From Maribacter sp. (lineage in GTDB: Bacteria > Bacteroidota > Bacteroidia > Flavobacteriales > Flavobacteriaceae), in assembly GCA_002749285.1 (NCBI GenBank), contig PDPR01000020.1, positions 1-64,000 on the forward strand: a stretch of 64,000 bases of DNA, written 5' to 3'. The notes under the pieces are model-generated. The model did no database searches and was not told the DNA's origin. It saw only the letters and a program-made list of their open reading frames with translations. Shown here in pieces: positions 9,637 to 19,472 of this stretch (the stretch's first letter is position 1; each line of letters opens with the position of its first letter). The position numbers were made by a program, and so were the translations under genes.

Positions 9637-10683
9637 TCAGCGTCTGGTCTTTTGCTTTTTCAAGGCGTTCCCTGTCAACAGAAGGTACTCCTCCCTATTC
9701 TTGAATATTCGTATCGCCTTAAAAACCGCTTCCTTGAACGAGTTATGATCGGCCTTCCCTTGACCGGCTATTTCATATGCCGTGCCATGATCGGGCGATG
9801 TCCGTACCTTCGAAAGCCCTGCTGTATAATTTACCCCATTACCAAATGAAAGCGTTTTAAATGGTATGAGCCCTTGGTCGTGGTAAGCAGCAAGGATGGC
9901 ATCGAATTTTCTATACCCGTCAGATCCGAAAAAACTATCTGCCGAATAGGGCCCATATACCAAATGGCCGGCTTCGGACATCTCCTTGATGACCGGTTTC
10001 ATTATCTCCCCATCTTCCTTGCCGATTACCCCGTGGTCCCCACAATGGGGGTTTATGCCCAAAAGTGCGATTTTAGGCCTTCGTATGCCAAAATCCATTT
10101 GTAACGATCTCTCAATGATCCGTGTCTTGGTCCGTATCACTATAGGGTTAATGGCTGCGGGTACATCCTTGACCGGAATATGGTCGGTGAGCAGTCCCAC
10201 ATTCAAATTATCGGCAATCATGAACATAAGACTTTCCCCTTCAAGTTCCTCGGCCAGATAATCGGTATGCCCAGGGAACTTAAAGTCCTCGGCCTGTATG
10301 TTCTTTTTGTTGATGGGTGCCGTAACCAAAACATCTATTCCATTTTCCTTTAAAGCCTTTACAGCAGCCCGCAATGATTTAATGGCGTAAGCCCCCCCTT
10401 CCTTGGTCTCCTTGCCAAAATTGATTTCCGGGGTCTCCTTCCAAACATTGACCACATTGATCTTACCGTCGATCGCTTTGGACGCATCATGCACCCCGTT
10501 ATGGTTTATGGTAATCCCTAAAGCATTTTTTTGATATGTTATGGTCTTGTTGGAAGCAAAAATAACCGGGGTACAAAAATCCAACATACGCGTGTCCTCA
10601 AAAGTCCTGAGTATAACCTCACATCCAATCCCATTAAGATCCCCTATTGATATTCCTACCTTTATTGTTCGGCCTTCCTGCAT
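9637..10683 (-). CDS. pdxA: 4-hydroxythreonine-4-phosphate dehydrogenase
   Basis: Oxidises 4-phosphohydroxy-L-threonine in the DXP-dependent pyridoxal-phosphate pathway. Metal-binding histidines appear in the family motifs PGHTDYLAE, NPHCGDHG and AYHDQGLIP. The N-terminus KVGISIGDLNGIGCEV is typical. Start ATG 10683 gives about 348 aa; an in-frame start at 10734 would add 17 atypical residues. It diverges from ribE across a gap of 81 bp. Confidence 0.95.
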   Translation of the reverse strand: MQEGRTIKVGISIGDLNGIGCEVILRTFEDTRMLDFCTPVIFASNKTITYQKNALGITINHNGVHDASKAIDGKINVVNVWKETPEINFGKETKEGGAYAIKSLRAAVKALKENGIDVLVTAPINKKNIQAEDFKFPGHTDYLAEELEGESLMFMIADNLNVGLLTDHIPVKDVPAAINPIVIRTKTRIIERSLQMDFGIRRPKIALLGINPHCGDHGVIGKEDGEIMKPVIKEMSEAGHLVYGPYSADSFFGSDGYRKFDAILAAYHDQGLIPFKTLSFGNGVNYTAGLSKVRTSPDHGTAYEIAGQGKADHNSFKEAVFKAIRIFKNREEYLLLTGNALKKQKTRR

Positions 10684-10764
10684 TATATAATTACCTTTGT
10701 ATAGCGTCTTTTTATAAAAACAACGCTTGTTCAATTACACAAAACTACTTAATTTAAACGACAC

Positions 10765-11358
10765 ATGTTTACGGGAATAATCGAATCTTTGGGAGAGGTT
10801 GAACAACTGGAAAAAGAAGGGGGCAACCTCCATATCAGCATAAAGGCGGATATAACCGGTGAATTGGGAATTGACCAAAGTGTCTCCCATAATGGTGTCT
10901 GTTTAACCGTGGTCGCCATTGAAGGCCCCACCTATACCGTTACCGCCATTGAGGAGACCTTGCAAAAATCGAACCTTGGGGAATTAAAGGTCGGGGACAA
11001 GGTGAATCTGGAAAGGGCCATGGTCCTCGGATCTAGATTGGACGGCCATATTGTACAGGGGCACGTGGACCAGACAGGTAAATGCATTGCCATATCCCAA
11101 AAAGAAGGCAGTTGGTTGTTCACCTTCAAATATGATCCTGTCTATAATAATGTGACCATAGAGAAGGGGTCGATCACCATTGATGGTGTCAGCCTTACCG
11201 TGGTTGATTCCGGCACCAATACCTTTAGTGTGGCCATCATACCCTACACCTACGAAAATACACGATTCAACACCTATACTGTAGGCAGTACCGTGAATTT
11301 GGAATTCGATGTGATCGGGAAATATGTTGCCAAAATGATGCAGTCCCTTTCCGAATAG
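10765..11358 (+). CDS. ribE: riboflavin synthase, alpha subunit
   Basis: Dismutates two 6,7-dimethyl-8-ribityllumazine molecules to riboflavin and a pyrimidinedione. The N-terminal MFTGIIESLG and the internal repeat of the two lumazine-binding barrels (SVSHNGVCLTVV near 40, GSITIDGVSLTVV near 135) are clear. At 197 aa it is complete. Upstream, a TACCTTTG box at 10692 may be its -7 element. No FMN riboswitch is seen in the short leader. It converges on the acyltransferase gene. Confidence 0.96.
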   Translation: MFTGIIESLGEVEQLEKEGGNLHISIKADITGELGIDQSVSHNGVCLTVVAIEGPTYTVTAIEETLQKSNLGELKVGDKVNLERAMVLGSRLDGHIVQGHVDQTGKCIAISQKEGSWLFTFKYDPVYNNVTIEKGSITIDGVSLTVVDSGTNTFSVAIIPYTYENTRFNTYTVGSTVNLEFDVIGKYVAKMMQSLSE

Positions 11359-11360
11359 GT

Positions 11361-12446
11361 CTATACCTTTATGAAAATCCCCTTTTTATACAAGATATGT
11401 GCAAGTAGTGCGTAAAACCCTACCACAGTGAGTCCGTACAATAGGGATGAAAATTCCATAGTCATAAAATCATGCACATAGAGATGCTGGAAAAGCCATC
11501 CGTGCAAGGAGGTATCGCCTACAGGTATCTGACCCATGATCTTACTGATAAAGCTCGACAGAAAATAAATGGTAATGGCATTGGCCCCCACTTTTTTGAA
11601 AATACTTCCGAAAGCGATACCCCGCACATCGGAAAGATAATAGATCAAGGCAAGGAAAATATTGGCCCACCCTGCGGTCACCAATACAAAACTACTGCTC
11701 CATAGTGCTTTGTTGATAGGGAAAACAACATCCCATATATATCCCAAAACCAACATGGCGAACCCTAAGCCCAAAAGGACCATTTCTTTCCTGTCCCTTT
11801 TGGATGTCAATATAAGACCGGTAAAAATACCCAGTAATGAAGTTGCTATAGAGGGCAAAGTGCTCAACAAGCCTTCGGGGTCATAATCGGGTTTATAATT
11901 ATGTGTGCCGAAAACCTTTACATCCAGGTAATTTGCCAGATTGTTCGGGGCACGGTCAAAAGTCGATGCGATTCCTTCTACGGGCACATAAGCCATTAAC
12001 AACCAATAGCCGACCAAGATCGTCACACAAATACCGGCCAAGGTTTTCCAATTGAAATTCATGAAAAGAACAGCTGCAAAGAAGAACACTACCCCAATAC
12101 GTTGCAATACCCCTGGGAACCTGATATCGGCAAAGTCCTTTACAAATGGGAAAGCAATGGTGAACGCCCCTAGGAACAACCCTAGGCCAACCAGTTTCAA
12201 ACTACGTACACTGATCTTTCGATAGGTGGCGGGAGAAGCTGTCTTGTGCTTATAGGCAAATGCAATGGAGGCACCTACTATAAAAAGGAAAAAGGGGAAT
12301 ACGAGATCGGTCGGGGTATATCCATGCCAATGGGCATGCAACAACGGTGCATAAACATGTGACCAGGTTCCCGGGGTATTCACCAAAATCATCAACACAA
12401 TGGTCAGTCCCCTAAAAATATCGACTGAGATAACCCTATTTTTCAT
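11361..12446 (-). CDS. DUF5009/NagX-like membrane acyltransferase (HGSNAT family)
   Basis: A polytopic membrane protein of about ten segments, 361 aa. It opens with RVISVDIFRGLTIVLMILVNTPG and HWHGYTPTDLVFPFFLFIVG, the signature of the heparan-alpha-glucosaminide N-acetyltransferase/NagX group, which transfers acetyl groups across a membrane onto amino sugars. In several bacteria NagX-like genes lie with N-acetylglucosamine uptake genes, and here a hexosamine-type salvage operon lies upstream on the same strand. The substrate is inferred from family and context only. Confidence 0.85.
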   Translation of the reverse strand: MKNRVISVDIFRGLTIVLMILVNTPGTWSHVYAPLLHAHWHGYTPTDLVFPFFLFIVGASIAFAYKHKTASPATYRKISVRSLKLVGLGLFLGAFTIAFPFVKDFADIRFPGVLQRIGVVFFFAAVLFMNFNWKTLAGICVTILVGYWLLMAYVPVEGIASTFDRAPNNLANYLDVKVFGTHNYKPDYDPEGLLSTLPSIATSLLGIFTGLILTSKRDRKEMVLLGLGFAMLVLGYIWDVVFPINKALWSSSFVLVTAGWANIFLALIYYLSDVRGIAFGSIFKKVGANAITIYFLSSFISKIMGQIPVGDTSLHGWLFQHLYVHDFMTMEFSSLLYGLTVVGFYALLAHILYKKGIFIKV

Positions 12447-12553
12447 AATGCATAATCGTTTAAGGAAATAAAGTTAACATATTTAGGCTACTTACCACCC
12501 CAAGTGCATCATGAAACTTCTTGGTGCTATTCGAGTGCTTGGAAAAACCAGGG

Positions 12554-15500
12554 CTATGGCTTTGCCTTCTTATAGCCGATAAGCTGTCCTTTCGTATCCA
12601 ATGCCGATTTCACGTAGGACTTGAACACATCATATTCGCTGGGTTCGATCCTCTCTTTCGAGGTGTTTGCAAGTATATTTATATGCAGTTCATTAGGCCT
12701 TACCAGCTTATAGGAGATCTTATAGGTGTGTTTCCTGTACTTAAGGTCGATACTTTCCGGCAGCTCAACAAATTCCTCATTTTCACCTAGGAGGATCACA
12801 TAGGATGATTTATAGACATCGGCATTTTCATAGAAAATGTATTCGATAGGGAAGTTCCTTTTTTCGTCTGAGATAATACCACTATTGTACGCATTGTTCA
12901 CGGCCGGAATACGAAAGGCCTTCATACTCCCTATTTCATCAATGGTCTCCTTGATCGTTAAATCAGAAGTATAGGCAATCACCGGTGATTCCACCTTATA
13001 CTGGATATCATAAATGGAATCCAGGCTAAAATCCTCGAACAACCTTCCCTTAAAATCATCCGTAATCTTTGTTTTGACAACCTCATAATTATCTTCTTTC
13101 AGGATACTGGCATAATTTGAATTGATACTGCCCTTTAGAATCGATTCGATTTTCAGTTTATGTTCCTTGTCCTGTAATCGATATACCATATTGCTTTCAA
13201 TGGTAGTAGGGGTATGGGCGATATTATTAAGGTGATAAATCCCTGATTGTACCTCTCTGACCCCTTTATTCGGGATATCCAAGGCCGTGGCATTCTCCAG
13301 ACTGGTCGGAATGGCCTTATAGGGCAGGTTATTATCGGTAAGCTCCAAATATTGTGGGTTGCCATCAATAAACACCTTTACAATACAGTGATTGAAATCC
13401 TGACTTGGTAAAACAATCGATTTCTGTCCATAATCCGAGGTCAAGACCAAGACCAAATGGGATTTTAATCCCGCCATTTGTGCCAGAGTCACGTACAGGG
13501 TCGAGAAATCCTTACAATCGCCCAATTTCGACCTAATGGTTTTCGAGGGTCGCTGTGGCACAAAACCACTTTGCCTAAAACCCACATGGCTATAACTGAA
13601 ATTTTCCATGATATAGTAATAGATACGCTTCGCCCTTTCGTCTTTGGAATATGTGTCGATCGCCTTGGGGAATATCTTCTTGAAGGCCGCTTCCACATCG
13701 GAATTTATCTTCATCTGGGGACGTACTAGATCAGCATACCACGTGGCGATATCATCCCATGAATCAATGGTGCTTATATGTAGATACCTTGAGATATCTG
13801 CCATACTTGGCATGTAGTTCTCCTGTTGTTCCAAGGGTTTCAAATCATCCATTTGCCAAGTATGGCATATGTAATCGCCTATTTTCTTTTCCTGGTGGGG
13901 CACTTCCCCGTTCATCATCCTGAATTTGAACGATTTTTCGTTTGGCACTAGGATTTTAATCGAGCTCTTTAAAATGGGGTGGTAGGAATCCATTTGGAAA
14001 TAATCGACATAGTCCTTATAAAACCTTCCGCTTGAGCTTGAACTGCTTTCATAATCAACATAAATGACGTCACCGATCTCTAAATTGCCAAACACTAGGT
14101 CAGAGCCATTTCTTGATGCAGGTACCACGGACTTGTTAGGTTTGACTATTTCCGATTTTATAATTCTGTAACTGCCCCGAAGCCCCAAACTAATCTCTTT
14201 CATTGACTCTATGCCGCTGTCCGAAGTAATCTCAAGAACATAGCTGTTCTTGCTTCTATATCCGCCCTCAGCATATAATTGTACCAAGGTCTCATCGAGC
14301 AAATAGTTGTACCCATAATTGTTCTTGGTCCCTTTATTCCGGTTTTTGGCAATAAAATCATAGATTTCGTCCGTCGCCAATTCCTCAAAATAGTCCTTGG
14401 TTCCCGAAAGGTCCTCGATTTTTTTTCTGAGGGCACTATCGCCCCCATTATGTTTCAAGGCCTTTTTATAATATGTCAAGGCTTCTTTCCCCTGTCCCAA
14501 TTGCTTCAACGCATTACCCATATATTCCATTCCGACAAAGGAGTACGGATAATTGTCCAATACCTTTTCGATAAAGGGTATCGATTCCTTATATCGCTTA
14601 TACTCATGTAAGTATGCTATATAATCCTTCAGGTATGAATTACTACTGCTGATATCATCATATTGGCTATTGAAAAGCTGGATGACCTTCTCTTTTTTAT
14701 TTTGTTTGTCATAAAAACCCACCAATTTTTTAATGGCCGGATAATCGAAGTAAAGGTTATTGATCGATTCCAATACCTCAATCGTATTTTCATCCTCATT
14801 CAAATAATCGGAATACAACGATATGTACAAACTGATCAGTTTGGTCTGGTCCTTGAAATTGGTGGTAATATATTTTAACTTTTCCTTAATGGTACTCTTG
14901 TCCTCTTTTCGGATACCCAACATCAAATCCGCCGAATGCTTTAAGATCTGCATATCTGTTGCCGCTTTGAACTCCTCGGTGAATTTTTCGAACTCCTTTA
15001 TGGGTAGCTTAAAGAGTTCCCCAGACTCCTGAAAACGATATACATACGACAGATAATATTTTTCATCATCCTTCTCTATGTTCTTCTGGAGCTCTTTGGA
15101 TGAGGTATAATCCTTTTCCAGGTTATAGCCCAATATCAACATGCGCCTTAAAAAAGAGCTGTTGTTGTACTCTTTGATCAATGGTAGGATTATTTTTTTG
15201 GCCTCGGTATATCTCGAATTTCTCAAGTACGTATTAATCAGGCAATAGGTATAAAAGAAGTTGTCGGGATCCTCGGCAACCTTCCCCTTAAAATAGGCTT
15301 CCACTGAGTTATCGACAGCTACGGGATGTAGGCTTGCCAGGTTGCTTTTGTTATATGCCCGGTACGTAGGGTCTACTACAAGATCGTTGAGTGCGTTTCC
15401 TTCCATATCGGTCAATCGGGCAATAAAATACCCAACCCCGCTTTGGTCGGCATTTTTTATCAGAATCCGGTTCACTCCTTTAGGTAAGGTAAAAGAGACA

Positions 15501-16321
15501 TTATAGGCATCAAGATCCGTGATGCCATCATTGGTGTTTTCCAAAACCACGACATCGTTCACCCAGACCTTCATCAAGGCCGAACTGCCCAAACGCAAAA
15601 CAACCTTTTGATCTTTAGGGCTATTGACAAAGGTCTGTGCATAATTGACTCCTGCGCCATATTCGGTATGATTACTATAAAATTGATAGGCTTCCCTTGC
15701 AAGAGCACCATTGCCGTACCAATTGACAAAACCATTGCTATTGGCATTGAAATCTTCCTTGGAATAAGCTTTTTCCTCGGGCCCATAGGTAATATCCAAA
15801 CCACTGCCATTCAGGTTTTCAAAGGTTCCACAGTATTGCCATTTCTTTATGGATGCCATTTCCGAATTCATTTGGTAATAGCCTTCCCAGTCATTATTAT
15901 GTCTTGCAACAATGGATTTCAGGTATTTCATGGCTTCCAATACCGTAGGGTTCTTTATACGACCTAAATCTATCTCCTGTATATTCTTGCTACTCTTGTT
16001 ATTGAAACCACCTTCGATATAGTTGTCGAAAAAGAAATTCTGTGTCCATAACGCATAGAGGTAGTATTCAAAATCCTTATACTCCATCAATTGCTGTATA
16101 AAACCATCCGGATTGGTGAAGATCCCATTTTCTGCCTTAATGATCTCATTCGATAAAAAATGGGCAATATCACCACCCTTCGATTTTCTCAAAGACCCCA
16201 AGGCTTCCTTTCGTTCATTCCTGAACAAATGTTCCCAATGTTTGTCGTACTTGATATTTTGGGAAAACAAACTTGAGGTTGTTGTCACAAGGACAAGAGC
16301 AAGAATAGATAATAATCTCAT
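12554..16321 (-). CDS. secreted TPR / DUF3857 / transglutaminase-like protein
   Basis: A 1255-aa protein with an N-terminal signal peptide (MRLLSILALVLVTTTSSLFSQ). It has helical TPR-like repeats in the first half (about 340-660), a DUF3857 beta region (about 690-880) and a transglutaminase-like core with Cys936 in LGDCKDFSTL, His978 in DFNHCIV and Asp996 in LELTDNN, so the catalytic triad looks complete. The C-terminal 200 residues are a further beta domain. Such proteins are widespread in Bacteroidota with no established substrate. It stands alone between an acyltransferase gene and the sugar operon; any link to glycan use is unproven. Confidence 0.85.
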   Translation of the reverse strand: MRLLSILALVLVTTTSSLFSQNIKYDKHWEHLFRNERKEALGSLRKSKGGDIAHFLSNEIIKAENGIFTNPDGFIQQLMEYKDFEYYLYALWTQNFFFDNYIEGGFNNKSSKNIQEIDLGRIKNPTVLEAMKYLKSIVARHNNDWEGYYQMNSEMASIKKWQYCGTFENLNGSGLDITYGPEEKAYSKEDFNANSNGFVNWYGNGALAREAYQFYSNHTEYGAGVNYAQTFVNSPKDQKVVLRLGSSALMKVWVNDVVVLENTNDGITDLDAYNVSFTLPKGVNRILIKNADQSGVGYFIARLTDMEGNALNDLVVDPTYRAYNKSNLASLHPVAVDNSVEAYFKGKVAEDPDNFFYTYCLINTYLRNSRYTEAKKIILPLIKEYNNSSFLRRMLILGYNLEKDYTSSKELQKNIEKDDEKYYLSYVYRFQESGELFKLPIKEFEKFTEEFKAATDMQILKHSADLMLGIRKEDKSTIKEKLKYITTNFKDQTKLISLYISLYSDYLNEDENTIEVLESINNLYFDYPAIKKLVGFYDKQNKKEKVIQLFNSQYDDISSSNSYLKDYIAYLHEYKRYKESIPFIEKVLDNYPYSFVGMEYMGNALKQLGQGKEALTYYKKALKHNGGDSALRKKIEDLSGTKDYFEELATDEIYDFIAKNRNKGTKNNYGYNYLLDETLVQLYAEGGYRSKNSYVLEITSDSGIESMKEISLGLRGSYRIIKSEIVKPNKSVVPASRNGSDLVFGNLEIGDVIYVDYESSSSSSGRFYKDYVDYFQMDSYHPILKSSIKILVPNEKSFKFRMMNGEVPHQEKKIGDYICHTWQMDDLKPLEQQENYMPSMADISRYLHISTIDSWDDIATWYADLVRPQMKINSDVEAAFKKIFPKAIDTYSKDERAKRIYYYIMENFSYSHVGFRQSGFVPQRPSKTIRSKLGDCKDFSTLYVTLAQMAGLKSHLVLVLTSDYGQKSIVLPSQDFNHCIVKVFIDGNPQYLELTDNNLPYKAIPTSLENATALDIPNKGVREVQSGIYHLNNIAHTPTTIESNMVYRLQDKEHKLKIESILKGSINSNYASILKEDNYEVVKTKITDDFKGRLFEDFSLDSIYDIQYKVESPVIAYTSDLTIKETIDEIGSMKAFRIPAVNNAYNSGIISDEKRNFPIEYIFYENADVYKSSYVILLGENEEFVELPESIDLKYRKHTYKISYKLVRPNELHINILANTSKERIEPSEYDVFKSYVKSALDTKGQLIGYKKAKP

Positions 16322-16452
16322 AATCCGATAGGGGTTGGTTTAATATGGACACATGGATAGTGATAACGGATTGCACCTTCCTTTAGGTATGTTCTACAAC
16401 CTATATTTTCATATATCGTATTGATAGGCCAGACCATACGGTCCAATCGGTA

Positions 16453-17100
16453 TCATTCCAGTATTAGATCGGCAAAAGAATCAGGTTGGTGAAAATCGGG
16501 GCTTGGTGTTGAAATTGGCTGCCAGCTTAAAAAATGCGGTACTTTACATTCATCCCCGCACTTGTAAAAATTAGCACGGATTACCTGCCCTTTCCCGACC
16601 CCTAGTATTTTTAAGGGAATTGCAAGTTGTAACCACCAATTGGCATTCACATTATCCTTTCCGATAATCTCTTTTCCAAGGGAGGAAGCCCTTTTGATCG
16701 ACTTCATCCGATCCTCACCCAAATGTACCCTATTGTCCCGTCCTTTACCAAAACCGGCCAGGGCAGTACCAATGCAGGTGACCTCAAAATTGAAATACCC
16801 TTCGTTTTTGCCTTTCGACAGAAACGCTTCCACACAACTGTCCTTCCAAACGGAATCGTTATCGTTTATATACTTGGCACGGATATTTTCTTCAGTTACC
16901 TCGTACAGGATGAAAAGACACTCATTGTTATGTGCTAGATAAAAGGCTACCGACGGTTTATAATCATATGCTTCCCAATTGATTCGGTCTATCTTTCCCG
17001 AGAACCCGGAAGAAGCAAGTATCCTGTTCATCTGCTCCGTGGTTGCCCCATCAAGACCATCAATAAACGGAACCACCAATTCTTTCTCCTTAACTTTCAT
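16453..17100 (-). CDS. CBM9-like (DOMON-type) carbohydrate-binding protein, no signal peptide
   Basis: About 215 aa, matching the pattern of family-9-like carbohydrate-binding modules (AFYLAHNNECLFILYEV, SVWKDSCVEAFLS, GYFNFEVTCIG, NWWLQLAIPL). No signal peptide or lipobox is seen, so it is predicted to be cytosolic, unusual for a sugar-binding module. Start ATG 17100 overlaps the stop of the kinase gene by four bases (ATGA), so the two are translationally coupled. It is last in the ROK-MFS-kinase operon. It may be a sugar sensor or an uncharacterised enzyme. Confidence 0.75.
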   Translation of the reverse strand: MKVKEKELVVPFIDGLDGATTEQMNRILASSGFSGKIDRINWEAYDYKPSVAFYLAHNNECLFILYEVTEENIRAKYINDNDSVWKDSCVEAFLSKGKNEGYFNFEVTCIGTALAGFGKGRDNRVHLGEDRMKSIKRASSLGKEIIGKDNVNANWWLQLAIPLKILGVGKGQVIRANFYKCGDECKVPHFLSWQPISTPSPDFHQPDSFADLILE

Positions 17101-18185
17101 AGGCAAGACTTAACAGTGTTCTGCATTGCCATGAATTGGGCCTCTATGCTTTGTAACAATTTATACTGTGCGTGCGTTCGCACTAGGTTGTGCCCGGGGT
17201 ATTTTATTTTATAATAGGTATCACCGGCAATATAATCCATTAAAAAGCGGAGCACCTGTTCATAAGTGATGTACTTGGCCGAAAATGCCAGATAATCGAT
17301 CTCTACCTGTTCCAAGAACGATTTGGCCTCTTCGAGATACCCTTTGGTGTAAGCCGTGAAAATGGCGAAATCCATTGACACCTTATCCAAATCCGTATCA
17401 TCCTCAAGTCCCGTATTGGTATATGAACGAATGGCATCGCCATAATCGTTCAATACAGTACTGCTAAGTACCGTATCAAGATCGATCATGCACAGAACAT
17501 CCCCCTTTTTATCGAACAGGATATTATTTATCTTGGTATCATTATGTGTTACCCGTGTAGGAATGGTGCCATCCTCGACCAAGGTCCAGAATTTCAGCAT
17601 CTCATCACGACGGTCCTCGATCCATGAGATTTCTTCCTCCACAGTGCTCTTTCGTCCAACAGGGTCTTTTTCCAATATATCATCCCATTGTTCAAAACGA
17701 AAACGGATGTTGTGAAAACCAGGCAAGATGTCGACCAGCTGCCCTTTGTAATCAGAAGTCATACGCTGAAACCTTCCAATACCCTTACCGCCCGAATAGG
17801 CAAGCTCTGGGGTATCTGCCGATTCGTAGGATACACTATCACTTATAAATAGGCACATGGTCCAAAAGCCTCCTTCTTCATCCTGTTGGTAAAGCCCTCC
17901 ATCGTGGGTCTTGACCAAGGTCATTGTCTCACGTAAAGGATTACCGCCATTGGCAACGATCTTCGCTTTAAGATGTGTTGTTATGTTCTGGATATTATCC
18001 ATCATCGCTGGCACATCCTTGAAAATTGTCCCGTTCTTTCGTTGAAACAAATAGTTGGGTGAATCCCCACCAATGGTTTTTAATATATAAGTGTCGTTTA
18101 TAAATCCTTCCCCAAGGGGTTCGATCGATTCTATTTCACCTTCAACTTGAAAATGTTTTGCAATGTTATTTAATCCCGACACCAT
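17097..18185 (-). CDS. NahK-like anomeric sugar kinase (APH-fold phosphotransferase)
   Basis: A 362-aa kinase of the aminoglycoside-phosphotransferase fold. The catalytic loop THNDTKINNILFD and the metal-binding IDLDTVL are clear. It resembles N-acetylhexosamine 1-kinases, which make HexNAc-1-phosphate for UDP-sugar formation. Start ATG 18185 is chosen; the frame extends back to a TTG at 18206, just behind the permease stop. Substrate specificity cannot be read from sequence. Translation is coupled to the CBM9-like gene downstream. Confidence 0.82.
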   Translation of the reverse strand: MVSGLNNIAKHFQVEGEIESIEPLGEGFINDTYILKTIGGDSPNYLFQRKNGTIFKDVPAMMDNIQNITTHLKAKIVANGGNPLRETMTLVKTHDGGLYQQDEEGGFWTMCLFISDSVSYESADTPELAYSGGKGIGRFQRMTSDYKGQLVDILPGFHNIRFRFEQWDDILEKDPVGRKSTVEEEISWIEDRRDEMLKFWTLVEDGTIPTRVTHNDTKINNILFDKKGDVLCMIDLDTVLSSTVLNDYGDAIRSYTNTGLEDDTDLDKVSMDFAIFTAYTKGYLEEAKSFLEQVEIDYLAFSAKYITYEQVLRFLMDYIAGDTYYKIKYPGHNLVRTHAQYKLLQSIEAQFMAMQNTVKSCL

Positions 18186-18206
18186 ATCTTTATTTTTTAA
18201 AAACAA

Positions 18207-19445
18207 CTATTTTCTGATTTTGCTTCCTTTTGCGGCAAAGTAAAGGATATACAAGTAAGCAAAAATAAATATCCAATATGCATTTTGATAATCAGATACC
18301 GTGGCTACTTCAGTGGTCTTGAAGATATCTATCAAAAAGCCAAAAATAAGTGGGATGATGGCTCCACCCACAATACCCATAACCAACATGGACGACCCGG
18401 TCTTCGTGAATTTACCTAAATCGGCAATGGCCAAGGGCCAGATGGCAGGCCACATAAGGGAATTGGAGAAACCAATGAGCGCCATGCAATAAATGCCATA
18501 TTCACCAGGAATGAAAATCATCAGCAATGCCGATACAATTCCTATCCATGAAAACAATCTTAATGCCGAAGTCTGTGAAATATAGTTGGGGATCATTAGT
18601 ACACCAAAGATATATCCAATGACCAGCCCCAATGGAACATATAAGGCAAAACTATCCAAATCATGTGCTGTATCGCCAAATATGGCCTTTGCAAACCCAA
18701 TAATCGATACCATGGGCAAGGTCTCCACACCAACGTAAATAAATAGGGCAAGTACCCCCAACAGTAAATGTGGAAATTGAAAGATACTTGTTTTACCAGC
18801 GGCATAACCTGTTATAGCTGCCTCATCCGATTCATCCTCACCATCGGCCTTAACCTCTGGTAGTGGCGCGAAAATCATAAATATACCCAATGCCACGAGT
18901 ATACCGGTCACAATATAGAATGGAACAATGACATCGTCAAGTTTAACATTGTTCAAATCCATGAACACACCAAGGAACAATGATGATAACCACCATGCGG
19001 ATTTATTAAAGATACCCATTAGGCTCATACGCATTGCGGCACTCTCTTTTGGGCCAATAATGGTGACATAAGGGTTGACGGATGCCTGCAAGATCGTATT
19101 CCCGATCCCACCTATAAAAAGTGCGAGCAGGAACAGGGGAAAACTAAGCATGTTCGACGATGGCACGAAAAGAACCATTCCGATGGCCATTACAAAAAAG
19201 GCAATGACCATCCCGTATTTATAGCCTACTTTTTTTATGATCCACCCGGCAGGCGCCCCAAATATTACAAAGGCGGAAAATATGGCAGCGGTCACTAGAT
19301 AGGACTGCGATGTGGAAAGGTCGAAAGCATCTTGAAGGAAGGGGGTCAGGAAACCACTGATCCCTACCCCAAAACCAATGACAAAAAATAGGACACTGAC
19401 AATTGCCAATGGAACAATATAATTTGATCTTTTTAAATTAGTCAT
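18207..19445 (-). CDS. sugar MFS transporter (fucose/glucose-galactose permease family)
   Basis: A 412-aa protein with twelve predicted membrane segments of the FHS group of major-facilitator proton symporters (VIGFGVGISGFLTPFLQDAFDLS, GFSNSLMWPAIWPLAIADLGKFT). In Bacteroidota such permeases import monosaccharides including fucose, glucose and N-acetylglucosamine. An acidic insert DGEDESDE lies in the central cytoplasmic loop. It sits between the ROK kinase and the NahK-like kinase in one operon, so the imported sugar is probably phosphorylated by one or both. Confidence 0.9.
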   Translation of the reverse strand: MTNLKRSNYIVPLAIVSVLFFVIGFGVGISGFLTPFLQDAFDLSTSQSYLVTAAIFSAFVIFGAPAGWIIKKVGYKYGMVIAFFVMAIGMVLFVPSSNMLSFPLFLLALFIGGIGNTILQASVNPYVTIIGPKESAAMRMSLMGIFNKSAWWLSSLFLGVFMDLNNVKLDDVIVPFYIVTGILVALGIFMIFAPLPEVKADGEDESDEAAITGYAAGKTSIFQFPHLLLGVLALFIYVGVETLPMVSIIGFAKAIFGDTAHDLDSFALYVPLGLVIGYIFGVLMIPNYISQTSALRLFSWIGIVSALLMIFIPGEYGIYCMALIGFSNSLMWPAIWPLAIADLGKFTKTGSSMLVMGIVGGAIIPLIFGFLIDIFKTTEVATVSDYQNAYWIFIFAYLYILYFAAKGSKIRK

Positions 19446-19472
19446 ATCAAGAAGATTATTTATTTAAAATAG

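Noticed and set aside
10684..10764. Possible FMN riboswitch in front of ribE
   Set aside because: The divergent gap is only 81 bp, too short for the RFN element, and none of its conserved segments are visible.
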